Shown here: piece after piece, positions 32,221 through 39,742 of the stretch
How positions within the stretch are numbered: position 1 is the first letter of the stretch
Layout: every line of letters starts with the position of its first letter
Origin: Paracoccaceae bacterium
Lineage (GTDB): Bacteria; Pseudomonadota; Alphaproteobacteria; Rhodobacterales; Rhodobacteraceae
Direction of reading: 5' to 3'
DNA: 39,742 nt
Assembly: GCA_947453525.1 (NCBI GenBank)
Contig: CANGHD010000012.1
Span: 1-39,742 of the forward strand
Position numbers and translations under genes: made by a program
Notes under the pieces: generated by a model
The model's database searches: none
What the model was told of the DNA's origin: nothing
The model's input: the letters and a program-made list of their open reading frames with translations, nothing else

Positions 32221-33255
32221 TCATGTCATGATCTCCACCCTCGTCCGGGTGCGTGCACTTTCAACCGCGCCAAACACCATGGCGAGGCTTTTGATGTTGT
32301 CGCTGCCTGCGGTTTCGGGCGCCCGGCCGGTTTCCAAGGCAGACAGAAATGCGGCTATGACGCTGGCATGTCCGAGGGTCTGGCTGATGTCCGAAGGCTC
32401 TGGCACATTGATGGATTCAAGCGGACGGAAGAAGCCCTCCGATCCGGCCAGAACCCGCGCCTCGAACTGGTCGGCGCCATCCCACAGCAAGGTCCCCTTG
32501 GTGCCGATGATGCGCCAGGCGGCGTCCCAATTGGTCGGAGCGCCCTCTGCGACCCAAGAACCGCGATAGTCAAAGGTCACCCCGTCGCTGAATTCAAAAA
32601 TGGCGTTGGCAGCAGCACCATGGGCGTTCCACGAGCCCTCGGGGTTGGTTTCGTGGCAATAGACGGCCAAGGGCACCTTGCCCGACATGAAGCGGGCGGC
32701 ATCGAAGGTGTGGATCGCCATATCGACCAAGAGGACATTCTGCATCGCTTCGCGAAAGCCGCCGAAATGCGCCCCGATGAAGAAATCGGCGTTTATCCCG
32801 GTCAATGTGCCAAGCGCGCCGCTTTCGATCATCCGGCGTATGCGCCGTACCCCCGGGTTATAGCGGCGGTTCTGTGTGATGGCATGGATTTTACCGGTCT
32901 CAGCAGATAGCCGGATCAGCGCTTGCGCATCTTGCAACGACAGGGCCATCGGCTTTTCGGACAGCACATGGCAGCCATGGCGCAGGCCGGTGGACACGAC
33001 CTCCTGCCGCGCGCCCGGAACGACGACATCAAACAAAAGATCAGGTTTGGTCGCGGAAATCACCGCCGCAAGATCGGTGCCAAGCGTTATGGCCCCCAGA
33101 TCAAAATCATCGCGCAGTGCTTCTGCCGCCGCAATGTGCACATCGACAAGACCAACGAGTTCCACCCTTTCGCCAAGATCAGACGGCTCGCGCAGGGCCT
33201 TGACCCAACCGCGCGCCATGGAACCGCATCCTGCCAAAACGGCACGAAATGCCAC
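32221..33255 (-). CDS. Gfo/Idh/MocA family oxidoreductase (module D)
   Basis: This 344-residue dehydrogenase has the Rossmann segment AVLAGCGSMARGWVKAL (residues 5-21) and EKP at 100-102. The best start is the GTG complementary to 33253-33255, with GGGAGG six bases upstream; the frame continues ten codons further to an ATG at 33285 but without a ribosome-binding site. It is the first gene of the module D operon, transcribed away from the LacI-type regulator gene. A perfect palindromic operator lies 47 bases upstream of its start. Confidence 0.86.
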   Translation of the reverse strand: MAFRAVLAGCGSMARGWVKALREPSDLGERVELVGLVDVHIAAAEALRDDFDLGAITLGTDLAAVISATKPDLLFDVVVPGARQEVVSTGLRHGCHVLSEKPMALSLQDAQALIRLSAETGKIHAITQNRRYNPGVRRIRRMIESGALGTLTGINADFFIGAHFGGFREAMQNVLLVDMAIHTFDAARFMSGKVPLAVYCHETNPEGSWNAHGAAANAIFEFSDGVTFDYRGSWVAEGAPTNWDAAWRIIGTKGTLLWDGADQFEARVLAGSEGFFRPLESINVPEPSDISQTLGHASVIAAFLSALETGRAPETAGSDNIKSLAMVFGAVESARTRTRVEIMT

Positions 33256-33301
33256 CACATTCCTCCCTATTGCAGAGCGGTCCATTCGGACTTATATAAC
33301 C

Positions 33302-33315
33302 CGTAAACGTTTACG
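33302..33315. promoter_or_regulatory. LacI-type operator palindrome
   Basis: CGTAAACGTTTACG is a perfect 14-base palindrome with the central CG step typical of LacI/GalR operators. It lies between the divergent module D operon (start 33255) and the LacI-type gene (start 33394). It is the obvious candidate binding site for that regulator, controlling both directions. I found no second copy elsewhere in the window by eye. Confidence 0.75.
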
Positions 33316-33393
33316 ATGCTGAACCCAAAGCGGATTCGTGTCAACTGGCGTTGGCCGTGACGGTGAACTGGGAAGACGTGGCAGGAGGAGGCC

Positions 33394-34458
33394 ATGGAGC
33401 CAATGGTTGGCATCAAACGTCTGGCAGGTCACCTGAACCTTTCGATAGGGACGGTATCGCGCGCCTTGAATGACCGTCCCGATGTCGCTGAGGACACCCG
33501 CAAACGCGTGCGAGACGCCGCAGATGCGCTTGGCTATGTCCCCAACCAATCCGGCCGCAGCCTGCGCAGCGGCATGACGGGTGCCATCGGTTTCATGGTG
33601 CAGACCGGGCCGCAGTTCAACGTGCAGGGCGAGAACTTCTTCATCAGCGTGTTCGACGGCGTCCAGACCGTCTTGAACCGCCACCATCTTGATCTGGTCG
33701 TTCTGCTGTGTTCGGCCAGCGAAGACCCCGATGAATACCTGCGCCGCATGGTCCTACGCGGCTTCGTCGACGCCATGATCATCTCGCACACTTTGCGGCA
33801 CGACCCGCGCATCGCCTTCCTGGCCAGCCGCCGCTTGCCCTTTGTCACATTGGGGCGGTCCGAAACCGACGCGGGTCAATCCTGGATCGACATAGATTTC
33901 GAAGCGATCGGCCATCTGGCAGTGGAACGGTTCATCAGCAAGGGTCACCGCACTATTGCCGTTGCCCTGCCGCTGGATGACATCAACTTCGGGCACGTGT
34001 TGCATGCTGCCGTCACGAAGACGATGGCCGATCATGGCCTTGACCTTGACCCGAAAAACTTGCTGCGCGCGCATCCGGGAGAGTTGGGTGGACACGATGT
34101 CGCCGGGCAGCTTCTGCAATTGACACCGCGTCCGACGGCAATCCTGCTCAGCGACGAGTCCCAAGCCATCGGCCTTTATCGCGGACTTGTCGAAGCGGGC
34201 ATCATGCCGGGCCGTGACATCGCCATCATCGGGCGCGACAGTTTGCCGGTGCGCGCTTTGCAGCCAGCGCTGACACGATATGGCCAGTCGCTGCGTCATC
34301 TCGGAGTGGCGCTTGGCGAGGCGCTTTTGGCGTCAATGCCAGCCTATCAGCAAGCCTATCCGGCGGGAGCAGTGCGCCAGACCTGGCCCTTGGAATTCAC
34401 GCAAGGCGAAAGTGATGCCTTTGGCCCTGATGACCGCAATCCCGCTGTCAATCTTTGA
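33394..34458 (+). CDS. LacI family transcriptional regulator
   Basis: This 354-residue regulator has a LacI helix-turn-helix at the N-terminus (GIKRLAGHLNLSIGTVSRAL, then NDRPDVAEDTRKRV) and the hinge helix region around YVPNQSGRSLRSG, followed by a periplasmic-binding-like effector domain (residues 63-340). GGAGGAGG precedes the ATG. It is divergent from the sugar-import operon of module D, with a matching operator palindrome between them, so it probably represses that operon and itself until the sugar or a derivative is present. Confidence 0.92.
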   Translation: MEPMVGIKRLAGHLNLSIGTVSRALNDRPDVAEDTRKRVRDAADALGYVPNQSGRSLRSGMTGAIGFMVQTGPQFNVQGENFFISVFDGVQTVLNRHHLDLVVLLCSASEDPDEYLRRMVLRGFVDAMIISHTLRHDPRIAFLASRRLPFVTLGRSETDAGQSWIDIDFEAIGHLAVERFISKGHRTIAVALPLDDINFGHVLHAAVTKTMADHGLDLDPKNLLRAHPGELGGHDVAGQLLQLTPRPTAILLSDESQAIGLYRGLVEAGIMPGRDIAIIGRDSLPVRALQPALTRYGQSLRHLGVALGEALLASMPAYQQAYPAGAVRQTWPLEFTQGESDAFGPDDRNPAVNL

Positions 34459-34573
34459 TCGTGTTGCCAGATCTCGCCTGAGCAAATGCAACGGTCACAA
34501 AGCCGAAGCAACACTCAATTCCCGTCACATCGACGTCGGAGTGGAACGACCGAGGGCCAAAGGATGTCATTCC

Positions 34574-34600
34574 AAAAAAGCACAAGCCTTCGCAAAGGCT
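34574..34600 (-). terminator. intrinsic terminator after tRNA-Trp
   Basis: On the minus strand AGCCTT and AAGGCT (complements of 34595-34600 and 34585-34590) form a 6-bp stem with a 4-base loop. It is followed by TGTGC and a run of six T residues (complement of 34574-34579). The first stem base is the terminal A of the tRNA CCA end. Its presence shows that tRNA-Trp transcription ends here rather than running on toward secE. Confidence 0.6.
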
Positions 34601-34675
34601 GGCAGGAGTTGGGGGACTCGAACCCACGACCCTCGGTTTTGGAGACCGATGCTCTACCAACTGAGCTAAACTCCT
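34600..34675 (-). tRNA. tRNA-Trp (anticodon CCA)
   Basis: The 76-base cloverleaf reads on the minus strand: acceptor AGGAGTT/AACTCCT, D arm GCTC-AGTTGGTA-GAGC, anticodon stem TCGGT/ACCGA with loop CTCCAAA (anticodon CCA at 34640-34642), variable loop GGGTC, T loop TTCGAGT, discriminator G and an encoded CCA end. The T stem has one U-C mismatch at its second pair (GTGGG/CCCCC). It is normally the gene between tuf and secE in alphaproteobacteria; here secE is about 33 kb away. Confidence 0.95.
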
Positions 34676-34687
34676 AGGCCTGCGGAG

Positions 34688-34716
34688 GGGTTACGGCAGG
34701 TGAAGGGGGAAATCAA
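34688..34716 (-). promoter_or_regulatory. predicted tRNA-Trp promoter
   Basis: On the minus strand TTGATT (complement of 34711-34716) and TAACCC (complement of 34688-34693) are 17 bases apart. The expected start is about 5 bases before the tRNA. The -35 box is identical to that predicted for tuf. Confidence 0.5.
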
Positions 34717-34790
34717 GAGGATGTTGCAGGAATCTGCTTGTGGTCTGTCCAAGGCTGGGCAACATCATCCGCAGTTCACTGGAGATGCCC

Positions 34791-35018
34791 ATGTTCCCTG
34801 CCCGCTTTGCCCCGGTCCTGTTTGGATTCCTTTTGTCCGGGATGATGTCCTTCATCGTCTCGGGTCTCTCGACCTTCCGGGCGATCGGGTTTGGCGACGC
34901 CTTTGCGACGGTTTGGATGGGCAATTGGGCGGTGAGTTGGGCCACCGCCTTCCCGATCGTACTGGTCGTGGCACCGATAACCCGCCGCATCGTGGCGCGG
35001 TTGGTGGCCAATATCTGA
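34791..35018 (+). CDS. DUF2798 small membrane protein
   Basis: This 75-residue protein has two hydrophobic segments (about residues 5-25, APVLFGFLLSGMMSFIVSGL, and 42-62, NWAVSWATAFPIVLVVAPIT) and a basic C-terminus, the usual form of DUF2798 proteins of unknown function. I start at ATG 34791 because GGAG lies six to seven bases before it; an ATG two codons upstream has no spacing. It lies on the strand opposite to tRNA-Trp and tuf, and a hairpin follows its end at 35055-35081. Confidence 0.75.
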   Translation: MFPARFAPVLFGFLLSGMMSFIVSGLSTFRAIGFGDAFATVWMGNWAVSWATAFPIVLVVAPITRRIVARLVANI

Positions 35019-35054
35019 GCGGCTTTGGAAGCGGTCATGGTTGCGTGAAAATGC

Positions 35055-35081
35055 GATGGTCTGATCGCTGACCAGACCATC
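35055..35081. terminator. stem-loop between convergent small genes
   Basis: GATGGTCTG (35055-35063) pairs perfectly with CAGACCATC (35073-35081) around a nine-base loop. It sits between the DUF2798 gene and the convergent small secreted-protein gene. No strong T run follows on either strand, so it could be a weak bidirectional terminator. Confidence 0.4.
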
Positions 35082-35108
35082 AATCTTGCGCAGAAGCGAC
35101 GGTTCAGT

Positions 35109-35303
35109 TCAAACGCCGCTGGACCGATGCTTGCCGTTGCCGCCCTTGTGGCCGCCGCTGCCGTAGTAGGCCACCGGAACCGCTTGCCCGAACGCGGAAT
35201 GTGCGTCAGCAGCAAAGGTCCCGGCGACCGGGCTTGCGTGAAGCGTAAAATAGGCGCCCCCGCTCAGAGCCAGCAACAGTGCGGAAAGTATGGTGATTTT
35301 CAT
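35109..35303 (-). CDS. small exported protein of unknown function
   Basis: This 64-residue protein starts MKITILSALLLALSGGAYFT, a clear signal peptide with a probable cleavage near residue 26-32. The mature part is short and glycine/histidine/lysine-rich (GSGGHKGGNGKHRSSG at the end). A very strong ribosome-binding site, AAGGAGG, lies just before the ATG, which supports a real gene despite the small size. I recognise no family. It lies between tuf and the DUF2798 gene. Confidence 0.6.
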   Translation of the reverse strand: MKITILSALLLALSGGAYFTLHASPVAGTFAADAHSAFGQAVPVAYYGSGGHKGGNGKHRSSGV

Positions 35304-35488
35304 GTCGTCCTCCTTGGTTGAGTGACGTCATGATCGTCGCAGTGCCATGTTTTGAAAACCGACCTAGGACCCGCGATCTTTTCCACTTAGGTCCCCTGCG
35401 CATCAGACCTTGGTCTGTGCCGGACGAAACACGTGTCGACCGCCATAGAGTTGGTCCCGACCTGTTCGGGCCCAAGTGCCGTCGTAAC

Positions 35489-35518
35489 GTGGGATGAGCA
35501 TGAAAATGCCCATCCCAC
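35489..35518 (-). terminator. stem-loop after tuf
   Basis: GTGGGATGAGCAT (35489-35501) and ATGCCCATCCCAC (35506-35518) form a 13-bp stem with one A-C mismatch and a four-base loop. It begins eight bases beyond the tuf stop. There is no T run, but the position and stability fit a transcription end or message-protecting structure for tuf. Confidence 0.5.
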
Positions 35519-35525
35519 CTTGATC

Positions 35526-36701
35526 TTACTGTATGATCTTCGACACCACGCCGGCGCCGACGGTGCGGCCGCCTTCGCGGATGGCGAAGCGCAGTTTTTC
35601 TTCCATCGCGATCGGCGCGATCAGCGTGACGTTGAACTTCAGGTTGTCGCCCGGCATCACCATCTCGGTGCCGGCGGGCAGCTCAACCGTGCCGGTCACG
35701 TCCGTGGTGCGGAAGTAGAACTGCGGGCGGTAGTTCGCGAAGAACGGCGTGTGACGGCCGCCTTCTTCCTTGGTCAGAATATAGGCTTCAGCTTCGAACT
35801 TCGTGTGGGGTGCCACCGACTTCGGCTTGCACAGCACCTGGCCACGTTCGACACCTTCACGGTCGATGCCGCGCAAGAGGACGCCGACGTTGTCGCCAGC
35901 CTCGCCACGATCCAAGAGCTTGCGGAACATTTCGACACCGGTGCAGATCGACTTCTTGGTGTCGCGGATGCCGACGATTTCCACTTCGTCGCCGACGTTG
36001 ACAACGCCGCGCTCGATACGACCGGTCACAACCGTGCCACGGCCCGAGATCGAGAACACGTCTTCGATCGGCAGCAGGAAGGGCTGGTCGACGGCGCGCG
36101 CCGGGGTCGGGATGTAGTCGTCAACGGCCTTCATCAGCGCGCGGATCGACATTTCACCGATGTCGGGACGCAGGCCGATCATGGCCTGGTGGGCCGAGCC
36201 CTTGACGATCGGAATGTCGTCGCCCGGATATTCGTAGGACGAGAACAGTTCGCGGATTTCCATCTCGACCAGTTCGATGAGCTCTTCGTCATCCACCAGG
36301 TCGATCTTGTTCATGTAGCAGACCATGTACGGAATGCCGACCTGACGGCCGAGCAGGATGTGCTCGCGCGTCTGGGGCATCGGGCCGTCGGAGGCGGCGC
36401 AGACCAGGATCGCGCCGTCCATCTGGGCGGCACCGGTGATCATGTTCTTCACATAGTCGGCGTGGCCGGGGCAGTCGACGTGGGCATAGTGGCGCGCCTC
36501 GGTCTCGTATTCCACGTGGGCGGTCGAGATCGTGATGCCACGCGCCCGCTCTTCCGGTGCGCCGTCGATCTGGTCATAGGCGCGGAATTCGCCGAAATAC
36601 TTCGTGATCGCCGCCGTCAGCGTCGTCTTGCCGTGGTCAACGTGGCCGATCGTGCCGATGTTGACGTGCGGTTTGTTCCGTTCAAACTTTGCCTTACCCA
36701 T
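35526..36701 (-). CDS. tuf: elongation factor Tu
   Basis: This 391-residue GTPase delivers aminoacyl-tRNA to the ribosome. It has the G1 motif GHVDHGKTT (residues 18-26), G3 [12 protein letters not shown], and G4 [10 protein letters not shown], followed by the two beta-barrel domains. I start at ATG 36701 ([20 protein letters not shown]), where GAGG lies about nine bases upstream and homologues begin; an ATG three codons upstream is possible. The residue after the initiator is Gly where Ala is more common. In alphaproteobacteria this copy normally precedes tRNA-Trp and secE. Confidence 0.97.
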   Translation of the reverse strand: MGKAKFERNKPHVNIGTIGHVDHGKTTLTAAITKYFGEFRAYDQIDGAPEERARGITISTAHVEYETEARHYAHVDCPGHADYVKNMITGAAQMDGAILVCAASDGPMPQTREHILLGRQVGIPYMVCYMNKIDLVDDEELIELVEMEIRELFSSYEYPGDDIPIVKGSAHQAMIGLRPDIGEMSIRALMKAVDDYIPTPARAVDQPFLLPIEDVFSISGRGTVVTGRIERGVVNVGDEVEIVGIRDTKKSICTGVEMFRKLLDRGEAGDNVGVLLRGIDREGVERGQVLCKPKSVAPHTKFEAEAYILTKEEGGRHTPFFANYRPQFYFRTTDVTGTVELPAGTEMVMPGDNLKFNVTLIAPIAMEEKLRFAIREGGRTVGAGVVSKIIQ

Positions 36702-36755
36702 CTGGGTCACCCTCGGTTCTGGGGGGCCGCGAGGGACCCCGATTCCACGGGCGGC

Positions 36756-36784
36756 GATTTAGGCCGGAAGCGGGCGGAAATCAA
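36756..36784 (-). promoter_or_regulatory. predicted tuf promoter
   Basis: On the minus strand TTGATT (complement of 36779-36784) and TAAATC (complement of 36756-36761) are exactly 17 bases apart, giving a leader of about 50 bases before the tuf ATG. The GC-rich sequence after the -10 resembles the discriminators of growth-rate-controlled genes. Confidence 0.55.
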
Positions 36785-36799
36785 GATAGGTTGCAGGAG

Positions 36800-37501
36800 T
36801 TACGGCGTCAGAGTTGGACTCAGCACGGGTTCGATCGGTTGTGGCTTCTTGACCGGCTTGAGCAGCGGCGACGGAACCGGCGCTGGAACGGGATTGGGCT
36901 GCGGAACCGGCAGTGTCACGGTTGCATTGGTGTGGGCCGGGCTTGGCACCTCGATCGGCGGCAGGCCCAGCCATTCGGGATGTTCCAGCATGTAATCCTG
37001 CACCGCTTTGGCGGCGTTGAAGGCCATCTTCTTCATCTGGGCCTGCTTGGATTGCGTCCAGCCCGAACCAACCACGCTGTCCGCCGACACGCCCTCGACA
37101 AGGGTCAGGCGTTTGCCGCCCTTGACCAGCAACTCTTTCTTGGCGTCATCCCAGACGTTGACGGTGATGATCAGGGCCGAGCGCGGGCTGGCCACGACGG
37201 GCACGCCGGGTGGGGCCAGCATATAGCCGTCAATCGAGATGCCGAAGTCGAACAGCTTGTCGCCGCTGTAGCTGCCGAAGCGATCCTGCATCGCCTGTGT
37301 CATCACGGCTTTCCACTCTTCCGGCGTGGCTTTGCGGGACAGGGGAATGGTCTGGGCGGTGTCGGGGACCACGATGTTCAGACCCATGGCAAAGTTGCCC
37401 ATCGGCTTGGGCGGTTCTCCGGCATCGTGGGCGTCACAGGCGACCAGAACCAGCAGACCCAACATGGCGGACAGTGTGCAGAAAAAGCGGTTCAGCGTCA
37501 T
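36800..37501 (-). CDS. predicted lipoprotein of unknown function
   Basis: This 233-residue protein begins MTLNRFFCTLSAMLGLLVLV and has a lipobox LVAC with the lipidated Cys at residue 22. The central part (about 40-175) is a soluble domain with LSRKATPEEWKAVMTQAMQD and an alternating beta pattern (SALIITVNVWDD). The last 45 residues are proline-rich (PVPQPNPVPAPVPSPLLKP), a likely flexible periplasmic linker. I recognise no named family. ATG 37501 has AAGGAG about 12 bases upstream. It lies between tuf and the divergent P450 gene. Confidence 0.75.
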   Translation of the reverse strand: MTLNRFFCTLSAMLGLLVLVACDAHDAGEPPKPMGNFAMGLNIVVPDTAQTIPLSRKATPEEWKAVMTQAMQDRFGSYSGDKLFDFGISIDGYMLAPPGVPVVASPRSALIITVNVWDDAKKELLVKGGKRLTLVEGVSADSVVGSGWTQSKQAQMKKMAFNAAKAVQDYMLEHPEWLGLPPIEVPSPAHTNATVTLPVPQPNPVPAPVPSPLLKPVKKPQPIEPVLSPTLTP

Positions 37502-37630
37502 GGTCAGGGCGGTCTCCTTGGCATTCGTTGCCTTCGGGATAGCCTTCGCACCTTGGCTTGGCAACGGCGGCGCGGTTGGTCAAAGCCCGGATCGGCACTA
37601 TATCGTCATCAAATCTTTCGTGGAGGTCGT

Positions 37631-38995
37631 ATGGGCAAGTTGAGCAAGGTGGAAGCGCATGCCCCGGTGCGGGTGCCCTTGGCCACCACACCCTTGGGCA
37701 TCTGGGGGTCATTGCAGGCCGGACGGCGCAATGTGCTGGAACTGATCCCGGAAATCGCCACCCATGCACCGATCTTGTCGGGCACCACCGGCAAACGCTG
37801 GCACATGGTGATGGACCCCGATGCGCTGCACCGCATCCTGCGCGAGAAGGTCGAGGATTACCCCAAGTCCTTGGTCACAAAGCTTATTCTGGAACCGGCC
37901 ATCGGCAACTCCTTGTTCGTGGCGGAGGGGGCGGAATGGATGTGGCAGCGGCGCACGGCAGCACCGGTCTTCACGCACCGCAATATCGCCGCTCTCGCCC
38001 CGGTGATGACCACCGCTGCCACCCGCGCCGCCGCCCGATTCGATGCCGCTGCGGGCCGCGCGATCGATGCGTTCGACGAGATGGTGACCGCGACATTCGA
38101 AGTGATTTCCGACGTCACCTTCTCGGGTCAGGGCTTTGAACGGGCGGGGGTGCACAAGGCGATCGAGGCCTATATCGGCCAGGCCGCCAAACTTTCGTTG
38201 CTCGATATTCTTGGCGCGCCGGCCTGGGTGCCGCGTCCGGGGCGGATGTTTTCCGCGCCCGCCTTGCGGCAGATGAAGAAGATGGCCGACGGGTCGATCG
38301 ACCAGCGCCGCCAGCGGCCCGCCACCGGGGTGCCTGACCTTTTGGACCTGCTGCTGGAGGGCGAAGACCCGAAATCCGGCCGCAAGATGAACGTGGACGA
38401 ATTGCGCGACAACCTCCTGACCTTCATCGTGGCAGGGCATGAGACGACAGCGCTGACCCTCGCGTGGTCGCTGTATCTTTGCGCCTTTGACCCCAAGGTT
38501 CAGGACGAGGCCCGGGCCGAGGCGCAGGGCGCGCTTGGGGATCGCGCGGCGACGGTGACCGATCTGCCCGCCCTGCCCCTGATCCGCCGCATCGTGGACG
38601 AGGCTTTGCGGATGTATCCGCCTGCCGCCTTCCTGTCGCGCACCGCGCTGAAAGCCGATACGCTCTGCGGGCGCGAGATCCGTCCGCAGGACACCGTGAT
38701 CCTGCCGATCTATGCGATGCACCGGCATCATGCCCATTGGAAAGACCCGGATGCCTTTGATCCGTCACGCTTTTCCGACCCCAAATCTGTCAAGAGGTTT
38801 TCGTACCTGCCATTCGGCGATGGCCCGCGCATCTGCATCGGCGCCTCTTTCGCGCTGCAGGAGGCGGTGATCATCCTAGCCACCTTGCTGGCGCGGTTCC
38901 GGTTCGGGCTGGTGCCGGGCAAGGCGCCCAAGCCGGTGATGATCCTGACCCTGCGACCGGAGGGCGGCGTGTGGTTGACGGTGGAGCGGGCCTGA
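37631..38995 (+). CDS. cytochrome P450
   Basis: This 454-residue heme monooxygenase has the oxygen-binding I-helix motif AGHETT (residues 268-273), the ExxR motif EALR (324-327), a PERF-like DPSRF (377-381), and the heme-binding loop FGDGPRICIGA with the proximal Cys402. The length and motifs resemble bacterial class P450s related to fatty-acid or terpene oxidation (CYP4/CYP102-like), not the short 400-residue camphor type. GGAGG lies five bases before the ATG. The frame is open far upstream, but that part overlaps the lipoprotein and tuf genes. Electron-transfer partners are not adjacent. Substrate unknown. Confidence 0.92.
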   Translation: MGKLSKVEAHAPVRVPLATTPLGIWGSLQAGRRNVLELIPEIATHAPILSGTTGKRWHMVMDPDALHRILREKVEDYPKSLVTKLILEPAIGNSLFVAEGAEWMWQRRTAAPVFTHRNIAALAPVMTTAATRAAARFDAAAGRAIDAFDEMVTATFEVISDVTFSGQGFERAGVHKAIEAYIGQAAKLSLLDILGAPAWVPRPGRMFSAPALRQMKKMADGSIDQRRQRPATGVPDLLDLLLEGEDPKSGRKMNVDELRDNLLTFIVAGHETTALTLAWSLYLCAFDPKVQDEARAEAQGALGDRAATVTDLPALPLIRRIVDEALRMYPPAAFLSRTALKADTLCGREIRPQDTVILPIYAMHRHHAHWKDPDAFDPSRFSDPKSVKRFSYLPFGDGPRICIGASFALQEAVIILATLLARFRFGLVPGKAPKPVMILTLRPEGGVWLTVERA

Positions 38996-39094
38996 GAGCG
39001 GCGGGAGATTTCCCAAGTGAAATACTCAGGCAATCTTGACCTCGTTGGGATCGGCCGCTAAAGCTGACAAGAACACTAGGTAATAGGACGCGCG

Positions 39095-39742
39095 ATGACC
39101 AACTCCCCCCGCCTGACCAAGCCCCTCCGCTGGAAAAGCCTGGCCTTCGCCTCGGTTACGCTGGCGGCAGCGCCAGCTTTGGCGGACATGCACCGCGTGG
39201 CGCCGATCACGCTGGCCACACCCGAAGCGCGGCTGTGGCTGGCGCAGGCGCAGGGTGGTGAGGGGGGTGAAGCCGGTGTGACCTCGGAAGCCTCGCCCGA
39301 TGCGGCCTATCTGGCCGAACTGATGATCGTGGAGGGCCACATGCTGGCCGCGCGCGATCTTTATGCGATGGGGCAGAAGGATACGGCAATCGAACTCTCC
39401 AAGCATCCGCAGGAAGAGGGGACTCTGGACGCCCTTGGTAAAAAAATTGCAGCACATAAGTCCGGTGATGTGGCAGAGGTGATCGCAGCCTTTACCGGAT
39501 CGATGGAAAAGGGTGCACCGCAGGCCGAGGTCGATGCGGCGTTGACGGCGGTTTCGGCAGGGTTTGCGGCGGCGGCGGTCGTTCAGGCGGGTCAGGTGCG
39601 CGCGCGGTTCGACGCGGTGGTTCTGCTGCTGAAGGCTTCGGCCGAGGAGTATCAGGGCAGCATCAAGGACGGCAAGGTCGAGGATGTGATGGCCTGGCAT
39701 GAGGCCTGGTCGTTCGTCGGTCTTGCCCGGGCGCGGTTGCAG
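39095..39742 (+). CDS. exported protein of unknown function, 3' part cut off
   Basis: At least 216 codons are open from ATG 39095 to the right edge of the window. The N-terminus MTNSPRLTKPLRWKSLAFAS is followed by VTLAAAPALA and a probable signal-peptidase cleavage before DMHRVAP, so the product is probably periplasmic. The mature part is alanine- and glutamate-rich and mostly helical (AAYLAELMIVEGHMLAARDL), with repeated helix-turn features. I recognise no family with confidence. It lies 99 bases after the P450 gene. Confidence 0.65.
   Translation, partial: MTNSPRLTKPLRWKSLAFASVTLAAAPALADMHRVAPITLATPEARLWLAQAQGGEGGEAGVTSEASPDAAYLAELMIVEGHMLAARDLYAMGQKDTAIELSKHPQEEGTLDALGKKIAAHKSGDVAEVIAAFTGSMEKGAPQAEVDAALTAVSAGFAAAAVVQAGQVRARFDAVVLLLKASAEEYQGSIKDGKVEDVMAWHEAWSFVGLARARLQ

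Noticed and set aside
35433-36995. 520-codon plus-strand open frame opposite tuf
   Set aside because: It is the antisense of elongation factor Tu, a common artefact.
36689-37630. In-frame extension of the P450 gene upstream of 37631
   Set aside because: The extension covers the lipoprotein gene and tuf start in antisense and has no P450 similarity; the ATG at 37631 has a good ribosome-binding site.
1-39742. CRISPR arrays, insertion sequences or prophage genes
   Set aside because: No regularly spaced repeats, transposase or phage proteins were seen in any frame.

Overview
The window reads as a GC-rich alphaproteobacterial chromosome segment, most likely from the family Rhodobacteraceae. The basis is the EF-Tu, NusG and SecE proteins, the order tuf - tRNA-Trp - secE - nusG - rplK on one strand, and the many Gfo/Idh and ABC sugar-transport genes with ATGA overlaps typical of that group. 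No taxonomic search could be run, so the genus is open.

Layout. Positions 1-1135 (minus strand) hold the start of rplK, then nusG and secE. Positions 34600-36701 hold tRNA-Trp, two small genes and tuf. In alphaproteobacteria these blocks are normally adjacent. Here about 33 kb of catabolic genes lie between tRNA-Trp and secE, together with a decayed PAS-domain gene (1368-2021). No integrase, transposase or attachment-site duplication was found at either edge.

The 33 kb contains four modules. Module A (2018-10726, minus): a MalEFGK-type sugar ABC importer with two ATPases and an extra 67-residue membrane protein, followed by a TIM-barrel isomerase-like protein, a Gfo/Idh/MocA dehydrogenase and a tagatose-3-epimerase-family enzyme. 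A TetR regulator (10981-11628) lies just upstream. Module B (11742-14546, plus): a Tm-1-like (UPF0261) protein, a PEP-hydrolase-family TIM barrel, a cupin and an L-rhamnose-mutarotase-family protein. Module C is divergent around 22.4-22.6 kb. Leftward it carries a TauABC/SsuABC-type importer, a Gfo/Idh oxidoreductase, an amidase, a metal amidohydrolase and an uncharacterised protein. Rightward it carries a MurR/RpiR regulator, a two-domain flavin monooxygenase, an SDR and a D-threonine-aldolase-like PLP enzyme. Module D (27238-33255, minus, with a divergent LacI regulator at 33394): Gfo/Idh, TIM-barrel isomerase, a ribose/fructose-type ABC importer and a MocD-like fatty-acid-desaturase-superfamily enzyme.

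Each module is a self-contained import, oxidise/isomerise and regulate unit. Modules A, C and D have their own importer, and each importer's binding-protein gene is followed by a perfect GC-rich hairpin. Substrates cannot be read from the sequence. The gene content points to modified sugars or polyols (A, B, D) and a nitrogen-containing amide or ureide-like compound (C). To the right of tuf are a lipoprotein gene, a divergent cytochrome P450 and the start of an exported protein of unknown function.
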